Assembly: GCA_000169355.1 (NCBI GenBank)
Contig: AAXX01000001.1
Coordinates: 186,001 to 250,000 of the forward strand
From: Flavobacteria bacterium BAL38
GTDB taxonomy: Bacteria > Bacteroidota > Bacteroidia > Flavobacteriales > Flavobacteriaceae
Length of the DNA: 64,000 nucleotides
Reading direction: 5' to 3'
Made by a program: the position numbers and the translations under genes. This document shows, one piece after another, positions 16,158 to 25,067 of this stretch; positions within the stretch are counted from its first letter, which is position 1, and every line of letters starts with the position of its first letter. A model generated the notes under the pieces. That model made no database searches, was not told where the DNA came from, and saw only the letters and a list, made by a program, of their open reading frames with translations.

Positions 16158-17060
16158 ATGAAAAAATATTTCTACATACTTATATTTATAGGATTAAGTT
16201 GTTTCGGTCAAGTGACTTCAAATAATTCAGATGCTAACAAAATTGATGAAGTTATTTCATTTAATAAAGTAGACATTATTCCGATATTTGAAAATTGTAA
16301 AAATGAGAAGAGAGACCTTCAAAGAGATTGTGTAGTAAATTTCATCAACGCCAATATCGAAAAAAATTTAAAATATCCTAAAGAAGCCAAAAAAGCTAAT
16401 GTTGAATCTAAAGTTTTTTGCACTTTTACTATTGATGAAAAAGGAAAAATAACGGTAACAGAAGCAAAAGGAAAGCCAACTTCCTTTAAAAAAGCCTTTG
16501 AAAACGAAGCAATTCGAGTGCTTAATTTGCTTCCAAATTTTATTCCTGGCAAACACAACAATAAATTGGTAAAAGTTCAAGCACAATATACAGTTGAATT
16601 CAAATTGGAAAATAGTAATATTATTAGAGTAAGTGAAACGGAAGAATCTTATCCTGTATCAGTCATAGCAGCAGAACCTGCTGAAGAATATTTAGATGAA
16701 GCTGTTCCTTTTCAAGTAGTTGAACAAGTTCCGCTTTTTAGTTCATGTAAAAAAATTGAAAGAACCTTGCAAAGAGAATGTTTTCAAGAAGAAATGAAAA
16801 AACACATTGAAAAACATTTAAAGTATCCTAAAGATGCTAAAAAAAATAAAGTCGAATCAAAAGTAACAGCATTGTTCGAAATTGACAAAAATGGAAAAGT
16901 AACTAATATTCGAGTTAGAGGTAAAAAAACAGAGTATCAACAACTTTTTGAAGAAGAAACGATACGAATTATTCAAACATTACCTCAATTTTCTCCAGCT
17001 TTACATAGAGGAAAACCAATTAAAGTAACATATGCTGTTCCTATCGAATTTAAACTTTAA
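16158..17060 (+). CDS. Periplasmic protein with two tandem TonB C-terminal domains
   Basis: A 300-residue protein with a signal peptide (MKKYFYILIFIGLSCFGQ) and two related halves. Residues about 30-155 have HLKYP-type NLKYPKEAKKANVESKV and FTIDEKGKITV. Residues about 180-300 have HLKYPKDAKKNKVESKV and FEIDKNGKVTN. Each half reads as a TonB_C domain. Both halves also carry a LQR(D/E)C segment with paired Cys. It lacks the membrane anchor and proline-rich spacer of a true TonB, so it is probably soluble in the periplasm. It lies beside the B12 receptor gene and before the ABC genes, which suggests a helper role in B12 uptake. Confidence 0.75.
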   Translation: MKKYFYILIFIGLSCFGQVTSNNSDANKIDEVISFNKVDIIPIFENCKNEKRDLQRDCVVNFINANIEKNLKYPKEAKKANVESKVFCTFTIDEKGKITVTEAKGKPTSFKKAFENEAIRVLNLLPNFIPGKHNNKLVKVQAQYTVEFKLENSNIIRVSETEESYPVSVIAAEPAEEYLDEAVPFQVVEQVPLFSSCKKIERTLQRECFQEEMKKHIEKHLKYPKDAKKNKVESKVTALFEIDKNGKVTNIRVRGKKTEYQQLFEEETIRIIQTLPQFSPALHRGKPIKVTYAVPIEFKL

Positions 17061-17061
17061 A

Positions 17062-17169
17062 CTACTTCTTCTTATTCATCTTACGCCATAACCAAATAAA
17101 GCCAATTACAAAATGCGCCAAAATAATGGTAGCTACTGCATAAATAAATGCGTTTGAATCTGTTCTCAT
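17062..17169 (-). CDS. Small membrane protein, 35 residues
   Basis: An ATG at 17169 opens a 35-codon frame, MRTDSNAFIYAVATIIL continuing to a basic end (KMNKKK) and stop at 17062. One membrane helix covers about residues 8-28, with a Trp-rich edge (WLW) and positive C-terminus. A -7 box TAAATTTG lies on the minus strand at 17191-17184, giving a leader of about 10 bases. It lies between the TonB-C gene and the btuF-like gene, opposite to both. The function is unknown; clean membrane topology plus promoter support a real gene. Confidence 0.6.
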   Translation of the reverse strand: MRTDSNAFIYAVATIILAHFVIGFIWLWRKMNKKK

Positions 17170-17277
17170 GTTTATTTTTATGGCAAATTTAGTGGTTTTT
17201 GATAAATCGTTTGGCATCATTTGTTACATATAATCTGTGTTTGAATGTAAAGTACTACTTTTGCAAAAAACATTTTC

Positions 17278-18408
17278 ATGCGTCATTATTTCTTTTTAGC
17301 CGTTTTATTTTTAGGTTTTATCCAATGTAAAAAATCGGAAAGTTCTGAAAATATTAATACTTCTGCACAAAATAGTATTCAACATGCGGAAGGATTTTCA
17401 ATTGAAAAACACGAAGGTTTCTCGGTAGTAAAAGTTTCTAATGCATTTCCGGAAGCTAAAGATAATTACACTTACATACTTCATAAAAAAGGCGTTCAAA
17501 TTCCAGATAGTTTACAACAATTTACGGCAATTGAAGTGCCAATTAAAAAAATAATCGTTACTTCAACAACACATGTCCCTGCTTTGGAATCATTAGGAGT
17601 TGAAGGAACGTTAATTGGATTTCCAACAACAAATTATATTTCATCTGAAAAAACAAGAGCTTTAATTGATGCTGGAAAAGTGAGAGATTTAGGCTCCAAT
17701 CAAGGTTTAAATACCGAAGTGATTTTAGATATTCAACCTGATGTAATTGTAGGTTTTAGTATTGATGGCGATTTAAAAACCTATAAAAATTTAGAAAAGA
17801 ATGGTCAAAAAATCGTCTTCAACGGAGATTGGACAGAAAAAACTCCATTAGGAAAAGCAGAATGGATTAAGTTTTTTGGTGCTTTGTATGATTTAGACGA
17901 AAAAGCAACCGAAATTTTCAATTCAATTGAAAAAGAATATAACTTAGCTCTAAATTTAGCTAAAAAAACAAAAAAACAACCTACTATTTTTGCCGGTGCT
18001 ATCTACGAAGACCAATGGTTTTTACCACAAGGCGATAGTTGGGCAGCTTATTTTTTAAAAGAAGGCAACGGTAATTATTTATGGAAAGATTCCAAAGGAA
18101 CAGGAAGCTTAGCTTTATCGTTCGAAAGTGTTTTAGATAAGGCTAAAGATGCCGATTTTTGGATTGGTCCGGGCCAATTTACTTCGATTCAAGAAATTCT
18201 AAACAACAATCCAAATTACATTCATTTTAAAGCAGTCGCAAGTAAAAACATATATTCGTTTAGCACTAAAAAAGGTAAAACAGGTGGTGTCATCTATTAC
18301 GAATTAGCGCAAAATAGACCTGATTTGGTTTTGAAAGATATTATGAAAATTTTACATCCTGAAGTATTGCCAGATTATGAGTTGTTCTTTTTTGAAAAGT
18401 TGAAGTAA
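17278..18408 (+). CDS. btuF: ABC transporter substrate-binding lipoprotein, BtuF-like
   Basis: A 376-residue protein with lipobox FIQC at about residue 17. The fold is the helical-backbone class III binding protein of the FepB/BtuF group: KKIIVTSTTHVPALESLG, then LDIQPDVIVGF, then WIKFFGALY and NGNYLW. It is followed by a FecCD-type permease and ATPase. The substrate is cobalamin by context (riboswitch and receptor next door), though heme or siderophores cannot be excluded from sequence alone. A repeat of 145 bases separates it from the permease gene. Confidence 0.82.
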   Translation: MRHYFFLAVLFLGFIQCKKSESSENINTSAQNSIQHAEGFSIEKHEGFSVVKVSNAFPEAKDNYTYILHKKGVQIPDSLQQFTAIEVPIKKIIVTSTTHVPALESLGVEGTLIGFPTTNYISSEKTRALIDAGKVRDLGSNQGLNTEVILDIQPDVIVGFSIDGDLKTYKNLEKNGQKIVFNGDWTEKTPLGKAEWIKFFGALYDLDEKATEIFNSIEKEYNLALNLAKKTKKQPTIFAGAIYEDQWFLPQGDSWAAYFLKEGNGNYLWKDSKGTGSLALSFESVLDKAKDADFWIGPGQFTSIQEILNNNPNYIHFKAVASKNIYSFSTKKGKTGGVIYYELAQNRPDLVLKDIMKILHPEVLPDYELFFFEKLK

Positions 18409-18413
18409 AATTG

Positions 18414-18558
18414 AAACACATAATCACATAGCTCAACTTTATGTCAATTTTAGTCCGACGCCTCTGACATTTCACTTTACATAGTTAACATAGCTATGTG
18501 TGAATGAAATGATTTCAACAGAACTTTACTTCACCTTTTTCTATGTGCGTATGTGTTT
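18414..18558. repeat. ACACATAG-family palindromic repeat, copy 2
   Basis: Left end AAACACATAATCACATAG, right end CTATGTGCGTATGTGTTT, an inverted pair. The centre has ACATAGTTAACATAGCTATGTGTG. It lies between the btuF-like and btuC-like genes. Confidence 0.78.
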
Positions 18559-18597
18559 AAAAAAACAAAAAACGTAATTTAGCCAAAAATTCAATTC

Positions 18598-19623
18598 ATG
18601 CAGTTTACCAAAAAGCAAAACTTTCTTTTTATCATCTTACTTTTAGTAATGGTGTTTTTGTTTTTGGTGAATATTAGCTTAGGTTCTGTTTCCATTCCTT
18701 TAAAAGAAGTCGTAAAAGGACTTTTATCACAAGAAATGAGTAAGGAAAGTTGGGAAATTATCCTTTGGAATTTCCGATTTCCAAAAGCCATAACCGCAAT
18801 TTTAGTAGGAATCGGACTTTCAATGAGCGGTTTATTAATGCAAACGTTATTTAGAAATCCTTTGGCTGGACCTTATGTTTTAGGATTGAGTTCGGGTGCG
18901 AGTTTAGGAGTTGCGTTTATCATTTTAGGAACTGGATTTTTACCCACTTTTATCTCTTCCTTCTTTTTATCAAATTACGGAATAGTAATAGCTTCTAGTT
19001 TAGGTAGTTTTTTAGTCTTGATGGCCGTTTTATTGGTTTCTCAAAAACTAAAAGACACTATGGCAATTCTGATTGTAGGATTGATGTTTGGAAGTTTTAC
19101 TAGTGCTATAGTTTCAGTTCTATCTTACTTTACTACGGCTGAAAAATTGCAGAAATTCACGTTTTGGTCCATGGGAAGTATTTCTAATTTATCATGGAAT
19201 GAAATTTCACTTTTATCCGTTTTTGTTGTCATTGGAATTGGAATTAGTTTCATGGTGATCAAACCTTTAAATGCTTTATTATTAGGAGAAAAATACGCAC
19301 AAAGCATCGGAATCAACTATAAGAAAACTCGTTTTTTAATCATTATCGCCACCAGTATTTTAGCTGGAAGCATTACCGCTTTTACGGGTCCAATTGCTTT
19401 TATAGGTTTGGCGGTGCCACATATGGCTAAATTGTTGTTTCAAACGAGTAATCATTTGGTATTGTTTTGGAGTACACTTTTGGTTGGCGCTATTGTAATG
19501 CTTTGTTGTGATACCATTGCGCAAGTTCCAGGAAATGACATAACCTTACCTATTAATGCGATAACTTCAGTAATTGGAGCACCAGTAGTTATTTGGTTGT
19601 TGGTTAGAAAGAAACGATTTTAA
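18598..19623 (+). CDS. btuC: FecCD/BtuC-family ABC transporter permease
   Basis: A 341-residue integral membrane protein with about ten helices. Family marks are WNFRFPKAITAILVGIGLSMSGLLMQTLFRNPLAGPYVLG near residues 57-95, GPIAFIGLAVPHMAK near residue 262, and an ELPINAITSVIGAPV-like end (LPINAITSVIGAPV). It moves the ligand across the inner membrane in BtuCD/FecCD type importers. It is 3 bases upstream of the ATPase gene. B12 is assigned by context. Confidence 0.88.
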   Translation: MQFTKKQNFLFIILLLVMVFLFLVNISLGSVSIPLKEVVKGLLSQEMSKESWEIILWNFRFPKAITAILVGIGLSMSGLLMQTLFRNPLAGPYVLGLSSGASLGVAFIILGTGFLPTFISSFFLSNYGIVIASSLGSFLVLMAVLLVSQKLKDTMAILIVGLMFGSFTSAIVSVLSYFTTAEKLQKFTFWSMGSISNLSWNEISLLSVFVVIGIGISFMVIKPLNALLLGEKYAQSIGINYKKTRFLIIIATSILAGSITAFTGPIAFIGLAVPHMAKLLFQTSNHLVLFWSTLLVGAIVMLCCDTIAQVPGNDITLPINAITSVIGAPVVIWLLVRKKRF

Positions 19624-19625
19624 TT

Positions 19626-20411
19626 ATGAACAACCAAAATTTCACCATACAAACCAAAAACCTTTCGATTGGCTACAAGTCAAAATCGGAAACTTTTACT
19701 ATTGCTCAAAACATTAATCTTGGTTTAGAAAAAGGGAAATTAATAGCTTTAATTGGTGAAAACGGAATTGGGAAATCCACTTTATTAAAAACAATAACGG
19801 GAATCATTCCTTCATTAAAAGGTGAAATTACGCTATTAAACAAACCGCTTCAAAGTTTTAAACCACTTGATTTAGCACAAGAATTAAGCATCGTTTTAAC
19901 CGAAAAATTACCACCAAGTAATTTAACCGTTTACGAAATCATCGCTTTAGGAAGACAGCCATATACTAATTGGTTAGGTTCTTTGTCTCAAGAAGATAAA
20001 ATTAAAATTAATGAAGCCATTGCCTTAACTGAAATTGGTCATTTGATTCATAAAAAACACGACGAAATTAGCGATGGTCAGTTGCAAATTGCACTTATAG
20101 CAAGAGCTTTGGCGCAAGACACTTCGATTATTATTTTAGACGAACCTACAACCCATTTAGATTTGGTTCACAAAGCTACTTTGTTGAAATTATTGCAAAA
20201 ATTAACCCACGAAACTGGTAAAACCATACTTTACTCTTCACATGATATTGATTTAGCTATTCAAATGGCGGATGAAATGATTGTTTTTACTCCGACTCAA
20301 ATTGTGCAAGACCAACCATGTAATTTAATACAAACCGGAATATTTAATACACTTTTCAATACCGAGCACTTAACTTTTGATGCAACTATTGGTAAGTTTA
20401 AAATTAAATAG
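19626..20411 (+). CDS. btuD: ABC transporter ATP-binding protein, BtuD/FecE-like
   Basis: A 261-residue ATPase. Walker A GENGIGKST is near residue 43. A Q-loop-like segment follows (LSIVLTEKLPPSNLTVYEIIALGRQPYTNWLG is the family's signature stretch). The ABC signature is ISDGQLQ, slightly off from LSGGQ. Walker B IIILDEPTTHLD is near residue 170, with switch His in YSSHDIDLA. It should power the permease encoded just upstream. The gene completes the B12 uptake locus. Confidence 0.88.
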   Translation: MNNQNFTIQTKNLSIGYKSKSETFTIAQNINLGLEKGKLIALIGENGIGKSTLLKTITGIIPSLKGEITLLNKPLQSFKPLDLAQELSIVLTEKLPPSNLTVYEIIALGRQPYTNWLGSLSQEDKIKINEAIALTEIGHLIHKKHDEISDGQLQIALIARALAQDTSIIILDEPTTHLDLVHKATLLKLLQKLTHETGKTILYSSHDIDLAIQMADEMIVFTPTQIVQDQPCNLIQTGIFNTLFNTEHLTFDATIGKFKIK

Positions 20412-20481
20412 ATTTATCTCAATTTTACCTTTTGTTTAACGTTCATGATTAACTATTTTTATAATTTTACTAAAAAAAATT

Positions 20482-21240
20482 ATGAAGTATTTATACATTA
20501 CACTAATAATAGCGAGTTTGAATTGTTTTGGACAATTAAAAACAGTAGATTATTTTGATGGCAATCAAAAGCTAGAAGGTTTTTTTGCTAAGTCTTTAAA
20601 AGCAAATCCTAAAAAAATTGGTGTAGTTGTTTTACCCGCTTGGATGGGAATTGATGCACACGCAAAAGAATCAGCTGAAGCATTGGCAAAACTTGGTTAT
20701 CATGCTTTTGTAGCTGATATTTATGGTGTTGGAAACAATCCGAAAAACACAGGAGAAGCTGGAAAAAATGCAGGTTTTTACAAAAATAATCCATTAGAAT
20801 ATCAAAAAAGAATTCAGTTGGCTATTGATGAATTAGTGAAAGCTGGAGCTGATGTAAATCAGATTGCGGTGATTGGTTATTGTTTTGGAGGAACAGGTGC
20901 TATTGAAGCAGCAAGAGGAAATTTAAACTTAAAAGGCGTAGTTTCTTTTCATGGTGGTTTAGGAAAAGCTGCGAATAGCCCAACGAATGAAATTAAAGCA
21001 AAAGTTTTAGTGTTACATGGAGCAGATGATTTTTATGTTCCTGCGAAAGAAGTGGAAGCTTTTCAAAACGAAATGCGTGAATCTAAAGCAGATTGGCAAA
21101 TGAATTATTATGCTAATGCAGTTCATGCCTTTACACACAAAGATGCCGGAAGTGATAACAGCAAAGGTGCTGCATACAACGAATTAGCTGACAAAAGAAG
21201 TTGGGAAGCAATGAAAACGTTTTTTACAGAAATTTTCTAA
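20482..21240 (+). CDS. Dienelactone hydrolase family protein (exported)
   Basis: A 252-residue alpha/beta hydrolase with a signal peptide (LNCFGQ end at about residue 18). The nucleophile Cys lies in IGYCFGGTGA, the Asp in VLHGADDFYVP and the His in NAVHAFTH, giving the Cys-Asp-His triad of the family. The native substrate is unknown; these proteins hydrolyse lactones or esters and often sit in the periplasm. A single TTTGTTTAAC half-site lies at 20431-20440 upstream, probably by chance. Confidence 0.88.
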   Translation: MKYLYITLIIASLNCFGQLKTVDYFDGNQKLEGFFAKSLKANPKKIGVVVLPAWMGIDAHAKESAEALAKLGYHAFVADIYGVGNNPKNTGEAGKNAGFYKNNPLEYQKRIQLAIDELVKAGADVNQIAVIGYCFGGTGAIEAARGNLNLKGVVSFHGGLGKAANSPTNEIKAKVLVLHGADDFYVPAKEVEAFQNEMRESKADWQMNYYANAVHAFTHKDAGSDNSKGAAYNELADKRSWEAMKTFFTEIF

Positions 21241-21265
21241 AATAGTTATAGTATTTCAAAAACAG

Positions 21266-21300
21266 AAAACAGTTATTTCACTTGAAATAATTGTTTTTTT
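21266..21300. terminator. Bidirectional terminator
   Basis: The stem AACAGTTATTTCA / TGAAATAATTGTT (one G-T type mismatch) is followed by T residues. It lies between two convergent genes. Confidence 0.75.
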
Positions 21301-21866
21301 TATACATCGAAACCACTCACTTCTAAAACTTCTCCGGCTTTCAAATCATTCAAATGAATGTTTCCTACACGCACACGAACCAATCGTAATGTAGGAAAAC
21401 CAACCGCTGATGTCATTTTTCGCACTTGACGAAATTTACCTTCGGTTAAAGTTATCGAAACCCAAGATGTTGGCCCGTGTCGTTCATCTCTGATTTTTTT
21501 TCCTCTTTCACCTAAATTGGGAATCGTTTCTAAAATAAAAGCGTTGCATTTTTTAGTCAGGTATTTTTTTCCATTAAAACCAATTTCTACTCGATTTTTA
21601 AGTTTTTCAATGGCTTCTTCAGTAATTAATCCATCTACTTGAGCGTAATATTCTTTTTCAACTTTTTTGCTTCGTACAATTTCGCTCATCATGCCATCAG
21701 TGGTTAATAAAAGTAAGCCTTCTGAATCTTCATCTAAACGCCCAATAGCCATAGTGTTTCCAGGAAAATCATACAATTCTCCTAATAATTTTTTAGGTCT
21801 TTTTAGTTCATAAATAAACTGCGATAAATAGCCATAAGGCTTATGAATAAGGAAATGATGATGCAT
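21300..21866 (-). CDS. rRNA pseudouridine synthase, RluE/RsuA-like
   Basis: A 188-residue pseudouridine synthase without an S4 domain. The catalytic Asp is in AIGRLDEDSEGLLLLTTDG near residue 44. Other family parts are HHHFLIHKPYGYLSQF (start), KEYYAQVDG and TEGKFRQVRKMTSAVGFPTLRLVRVRVG. The short length and lack of S4 fit the RluE type, which modifies 23S rRNA U2457 in E. coli; the exact site is inferred. Convergent with the hydrolase gene, divergent from rmuC. Confidence 0.88.
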   Translation of the reverse strand: MHHHFLIHKPYGYLSQFIYELKRPKKLLGELYDFPGNTMAIGRLDEDSEGLLLLTTDGMMSEIVRSKKVEKEYYAQVDGLITEEAIEKLKNRVEIGFNGKKYLTKKCNAFILETIPNLGERGKKIRDERHGPTSWVSITLTEGKFRQVRKMTSAVGFPTLRLVRVRVGNIHLNDLKAGEVLEVSGFDV

Positions 21867-21947
21867 GTTAAATATTTGCTACAAAAATACATTTTTCAAA
21901 TTTGAAGTTTGATTTAATTGCGTATTTTTACATTTCACAATTCATTT

Positions 21948-23324
21948 ATGCCAGAATCAATGCTTATTTTAATTACGTTTATTGTTGCACTTGCCATTGG
22001 ACTTTTCCTTGGAAAGATGCTTTTTACTGCTAAATCACAATCTGAAAAATCAGGTTTAGAAGAACGAATCAATGGTTTTTTAGGTCAAATTGAACAATTA
22101 AAAATTCAGTTTCAAACCGAAAGAAATCAGTTTGAAAAATCGTTTGCCCAACTTTCATCTGAAAAAGAAAACCTTCAAAAAGAAAAAGAAAGTCTAGCTA
22201 TTCATCTAGCCAAAAAAGAAAATGATTTTGATAATTTATTGGAAAGAAATAAAGAACAAAAGCAAGAAGTTGAGCAACTTCAAGAAAAATTCACCAAAGA
22301 ATTTGAAAACTTAGCCAATAAAATTCTGGAAGAAAAAACGGTTAAATTCACCGAACAAAACAAAGAGAATTTAAAAAATATCTTGTCGCCTTTACAAGAT
22401 AGAATTCAACTTTTTGAAAAGAAAGTAGAAGACACGCACAAAGAAAGCATTGATTATCATGCGGCTTTACGTCAGCAAATATTGGGACTTCGTGAAATGA
22501 ACGAACAAATGAGCAAAGAAACCATCAATTTAACCAAAGCCTTAAAAGGTGATAGTAAAATGCAAGGAAATTGGGGTGAGTTGGTTTTGGAACGCGTTTT
22601 AGAAAAATCAGGCTTAGAAAAAGATCGCGAATATTTTGTTCAGCAAAGTCATACTACCGAAGATGGTAGTCGTGTTTTTCCGGATGTTATCATTAATCTC
22701 CCAGATGGAAAGAAAATGATTATCGATTCAAAAGTAACGCTTACGGCATACGAACGCTATATTAATGAAGAAGAAAATAATCTGAAAAACCAACATTTAA
22801 AAGAACATGTGGTTTCAATAAATCGTCATATAGAACAGTTAGGCAACAAAAATTATCAGGATTTATACCAAATGGAAAGTCCGGATTTCGTTTTATTGTT
22901 TGTTCCTATCGAATCGGCTTTTGCTATAGCTTTAAACGAAGACACAACCTTATACAACAAAGCTTTTGAGAAAAATATTGTAATCGTTACACCTTCTACC
23001 CTTTTGGCTACTTTACGCACCATTGATAGTATGTGGACGAATCAAAAGCAGCAAGAAAATGCGATTGAAATTGCACGTCAGGCGGGCGCTTTGTATGATA
23101 AATTTGAAGGTTTTGTTTCCGATTTAATTAAGATTGGTAAAAAAATGGATGAAGCCAAGTTAGAATATGGAGCTGCCATGAACAAACTTACAGAAGGCAA
23201 AGGGAATTTAATTACTAGTGTTGAAAAATTGAAAAAAATGGGAGCCAAAGCAAAAAAATCGCTTCCAGAAGCCATATTAAAAAGAGCAGAAAATAATCCT
23301 AACGAATTAACTGAAGAAAATTAA
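21948..23324 (+). CDS. rmuC: DNA recombination protein RmuC
   Basis: The start is the ATG at 21948; the upstream in-frame TTG is less likely. A membrane helix (about residues 4-24: MLILITFIVALAIGLFLG) is followed by a long coiled coil to about residue 150. The RmuC domain then has MQGNWGELVLERVLEKSGL, VFPDVIINLPDGKKMIIDSKV and VTPSTLLATLRTIDSMW. RmuC limits inversion at short repeats in E. coli and resembles a nuclease fold. The gene lies 7 bases before the thioesterase gene, so the two are probably co-transcribed. Confidence 0.93.
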   Translation: MPESMLILITFIVALAIGLFLGKMLFTAKSQSEKSGLEERINGFLGQIEQLKIQFQTERNQFEKSFAQLSSEKENLQKEKESLAIHLAKKENDFDNLLERNKEQKQEVEQLQEKFTKEFENLANKILEEKTVKFTEQNKENLKNILSPLQDRIQLFEKKVEDTHKESIDYHAALRQQILGLREMNEQMSKETINLTKALKGDSKMQGNWGELVLERVLEKSGLEKDREYFVQQSHTTEDGSRVFPDVIINLPDGKKMIIDSKVTLTAYERYINEEENNLKNQHLKEHVVSINRHIEQLGNKNYQDLYQMESPDFVLLFVPIESAFAIALNEDTTLYNKAFEKNIVIVTPSTLLATLRTIDSMWTNQKQQENAIEIARQAGALYDKFEGFVSDLIKIGKKMDEAKLEYGAAMNKLTEGKGNLITSVEKLKKMGAKAKKSLPEAILKRAENNPNELTEEN

Positions 23325-23330
23325 CATCTT

Positions 23331-23879
23331 ATGCATACTGCCAATACCGTTGCCGCTTCAAAAATTACATTATCAGAATTAATGTTACCATCACATTCTA
23401 ATTTTAGTGGAAAAATACATGGAGGCTACTTATTAAGTTTAATGGATCAGATTGCATTTGCAAGTGCTTCTAAATTTTCGGGGTGTTATTGTGTAACAGC
23501 TTCTGTAGATACTGTAGACTTTCTAAATCCGGTTGAAATTGGAGAATTAGTCACCCTAAAAGCATCTGTAAATTACGTTGGTAATAGTTCAATGGTTGTA
23601 GGTATTCGAGTTGTTTCAGAAAATATTCAAACAGGTAAAGTAAAACACTGTAATTCAAGTTATTTTACAATGGTTGCAAAAGACAAAAATAGCATTAATG
23701 TAAAAGTTCCCAAATTAATTTTATCCAACTTTGAAGAAGTTCGTCGTTTTTATGATGCAATTAGAAGAATTAGTCAAAAGAAGAAACTAAAAACATTGGA
23801 AGAAAAGTTCGACCATTCTTCTGAAGCTGTAATTGAGAATTTAAAAAATTACAATGTAATTGTGAAAATTAACAATTAA
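23331..23879 (+). CDS. Acyl-CoA thioesterase, YciA-type hotdog protein
   Basis: A 182-residue single hotdog-fold thioesterase. The catalytic region reads HSNFSGKIHGGYLLSLMDQIAFASASKF near residues 22-50, with Asn and Asp typical for the BACH/YciA group. DTVDFLNPVEIGELVTL is the second family strand. It releases CoA from acyl-CoAs. The C-terminal 45 residues are a basic extension. It is downstream of rmuC with a 6-base gap. Confidence 0.88.
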   Translation: MHTANTVAASKITLSELMLPSHSNFSGKIHGGYLLSLMDQIAFASASKFSGCYCVTASVDTVDFLNPVEIGELVTLKASVNYVGNSSMVVGIRVVSENIQTGKVKHCNSSYFTMVAKDKNSINVKVPKLILSNFEEVRRFYDAIRRISQKKKLKTLEEKFDHSSEAVIENLKNYNVIVKINN

Positions 23880-23931
23880 AACACATTTATTTTAAAAAAA
23901 TATTATATTTGTTTAAAATCAACTAACAAAT

Positions 23932-25056
23932 ATGATAAAAAAATACTTCACTCTCATTGTTCTATCTGTTTCATTTGCTGTAATTTATGCTTGTTCGAAC
24001 GATAATGACAATGACTACACGCCTATTTCACCAGTAACGGTAGATTTAACGCTGGTACCTTATCCAAAATTATCCGATTATAAGTTTTTTGAAGGTGATT
24101 TAAAAAACCTTAACCCCTCATTAGACGTTATCCCTTATGAGCCAATTTCATCTTTATTTACAGATTATGCTCACAAAAAAAGATTTGTTTGGTTTCCAAA
24201 TGGAACTAAAGCAACATATAACGGTGACGATCAAATATTAGAATTACCTGTTGGTGCAGTTTTAATTAAAAACTTTTATTACGACAATGTTCAACCTTCC
24301 AATGTAACAAAAATAATAGAAACTAGATTGATGATTAGAAAATCAGATGGTTGGATTTTTGCAGATTATGTATGGAATGATGAACAAACAGAAGCCAATC
24401 TAGATTTAAACGGAAGTACTAAAACCATTTCATGGAAAGACGAAAACAATGTTATCAAAAATGTTGAATATCGAATTCCAAATGAAGTACAATGTATCGT
24501 TTGTCATAAAACGAAAAGCTATGAAAATGGTAATTATGTTCAAATAAATATTCCTATTGGTATAAAACCGCAAAATTTAAACAAATTATACAATTACGGG
24601 AGCGAAAATAAAAACCAATTAACAAAATGGATTGAGCTAGGTAAATTAGAAAATAATTTTGCATTGCCTTCTGAAGCAAGTACAATTGTTGATTACAATG
24701 ACACTAGCAAACCAATTGAAACAAGAGTTCGATCATATTTTGATATTAATTGTGCGCACTGTCATAAAGAACATGGTCATTGTGATTACAGACCTATGCG
24801 TTTTGCTTTTTCAGAAACTTTAAATAACCAAACAAACATGGGAGTTTGCGTTGATACACAAGATATGCAAAGTTTTCCACCTGCGCTCGCTAAACTGGTA
24901 ACACCAGGAAACACTGGTCGTTCTATGCTATATTACAGACTTGATACGGTAGACGAAACCTATAGAATGCCTTTACACGGTAGAACTTTAATACATGACG
25001 AAGGAGTTCTACTTGTCGAAGAATGGATTAACTCAATTACAACACCTTGCAACTAA
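23932..25056 (+). CDS. Diheme c-type cytochrome lipoprotein, SO_2930/TIGR03806-like
   Basis: A 374-residue lipoprotein (lipobox IYAC, Cys at about residue 21). Two CxxCH heme motifs are present: CIVCH near residue 187 and CAHCH near residue 274. An opening segment YPKLSDYKFFEGDL and the end YRMPLHGRTLIHDEG match the SO_2930 family. The protein should be on the periplasmic or outer membrane face and carry electrons, but its partners are unknown. It is directly followed by a secreted FG-GAP/ASPIC protein, a pairing that may be functional. Confidence 0.83.
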   Translation: MIKKYFTLIVLSVSFAVIYACSNDNDNDYTPISPVTVDLTLVPYPKLSDYKFFEGDLKNLNPSLDVIPYEPISSLFTDYAHKKRFVWFPNGTKATYNGDDQILELPVGAVLIKNFYYDNVQPSNVTKIIETRLMIRKSDGWIFADYVWNDEQTEANLDLNGSTKTISWKDENNVIKNVEYRIPNEVQCIVCHKTKSYENGNYVQINIPIGIKPQNLNKLYNYGSENKNQLTKWIELGKLENNFALPSEASTIVDYNDTSKPIETRVRSYFDINCAHCHKEHGHCDYRPMRFAFSETLNNQTNMGVCVDTQDMQSFPPALAKLVTPGNTGRSMLYYRLDTVDETYRMPLHGRTLIHDEGVLLVEEWINSITTPCN

Positions 25057-25067
25057 AAAAAACTATT

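Noticed and set aside
20431..20440. Exact TTTGTTTAAC half-site before the dienelactone hydrolase gene
   Set aside because: There is no partner arm at the right spacing and no -7 box in the matching place. In DNA this AT-rich about one chance match is expected in the window.
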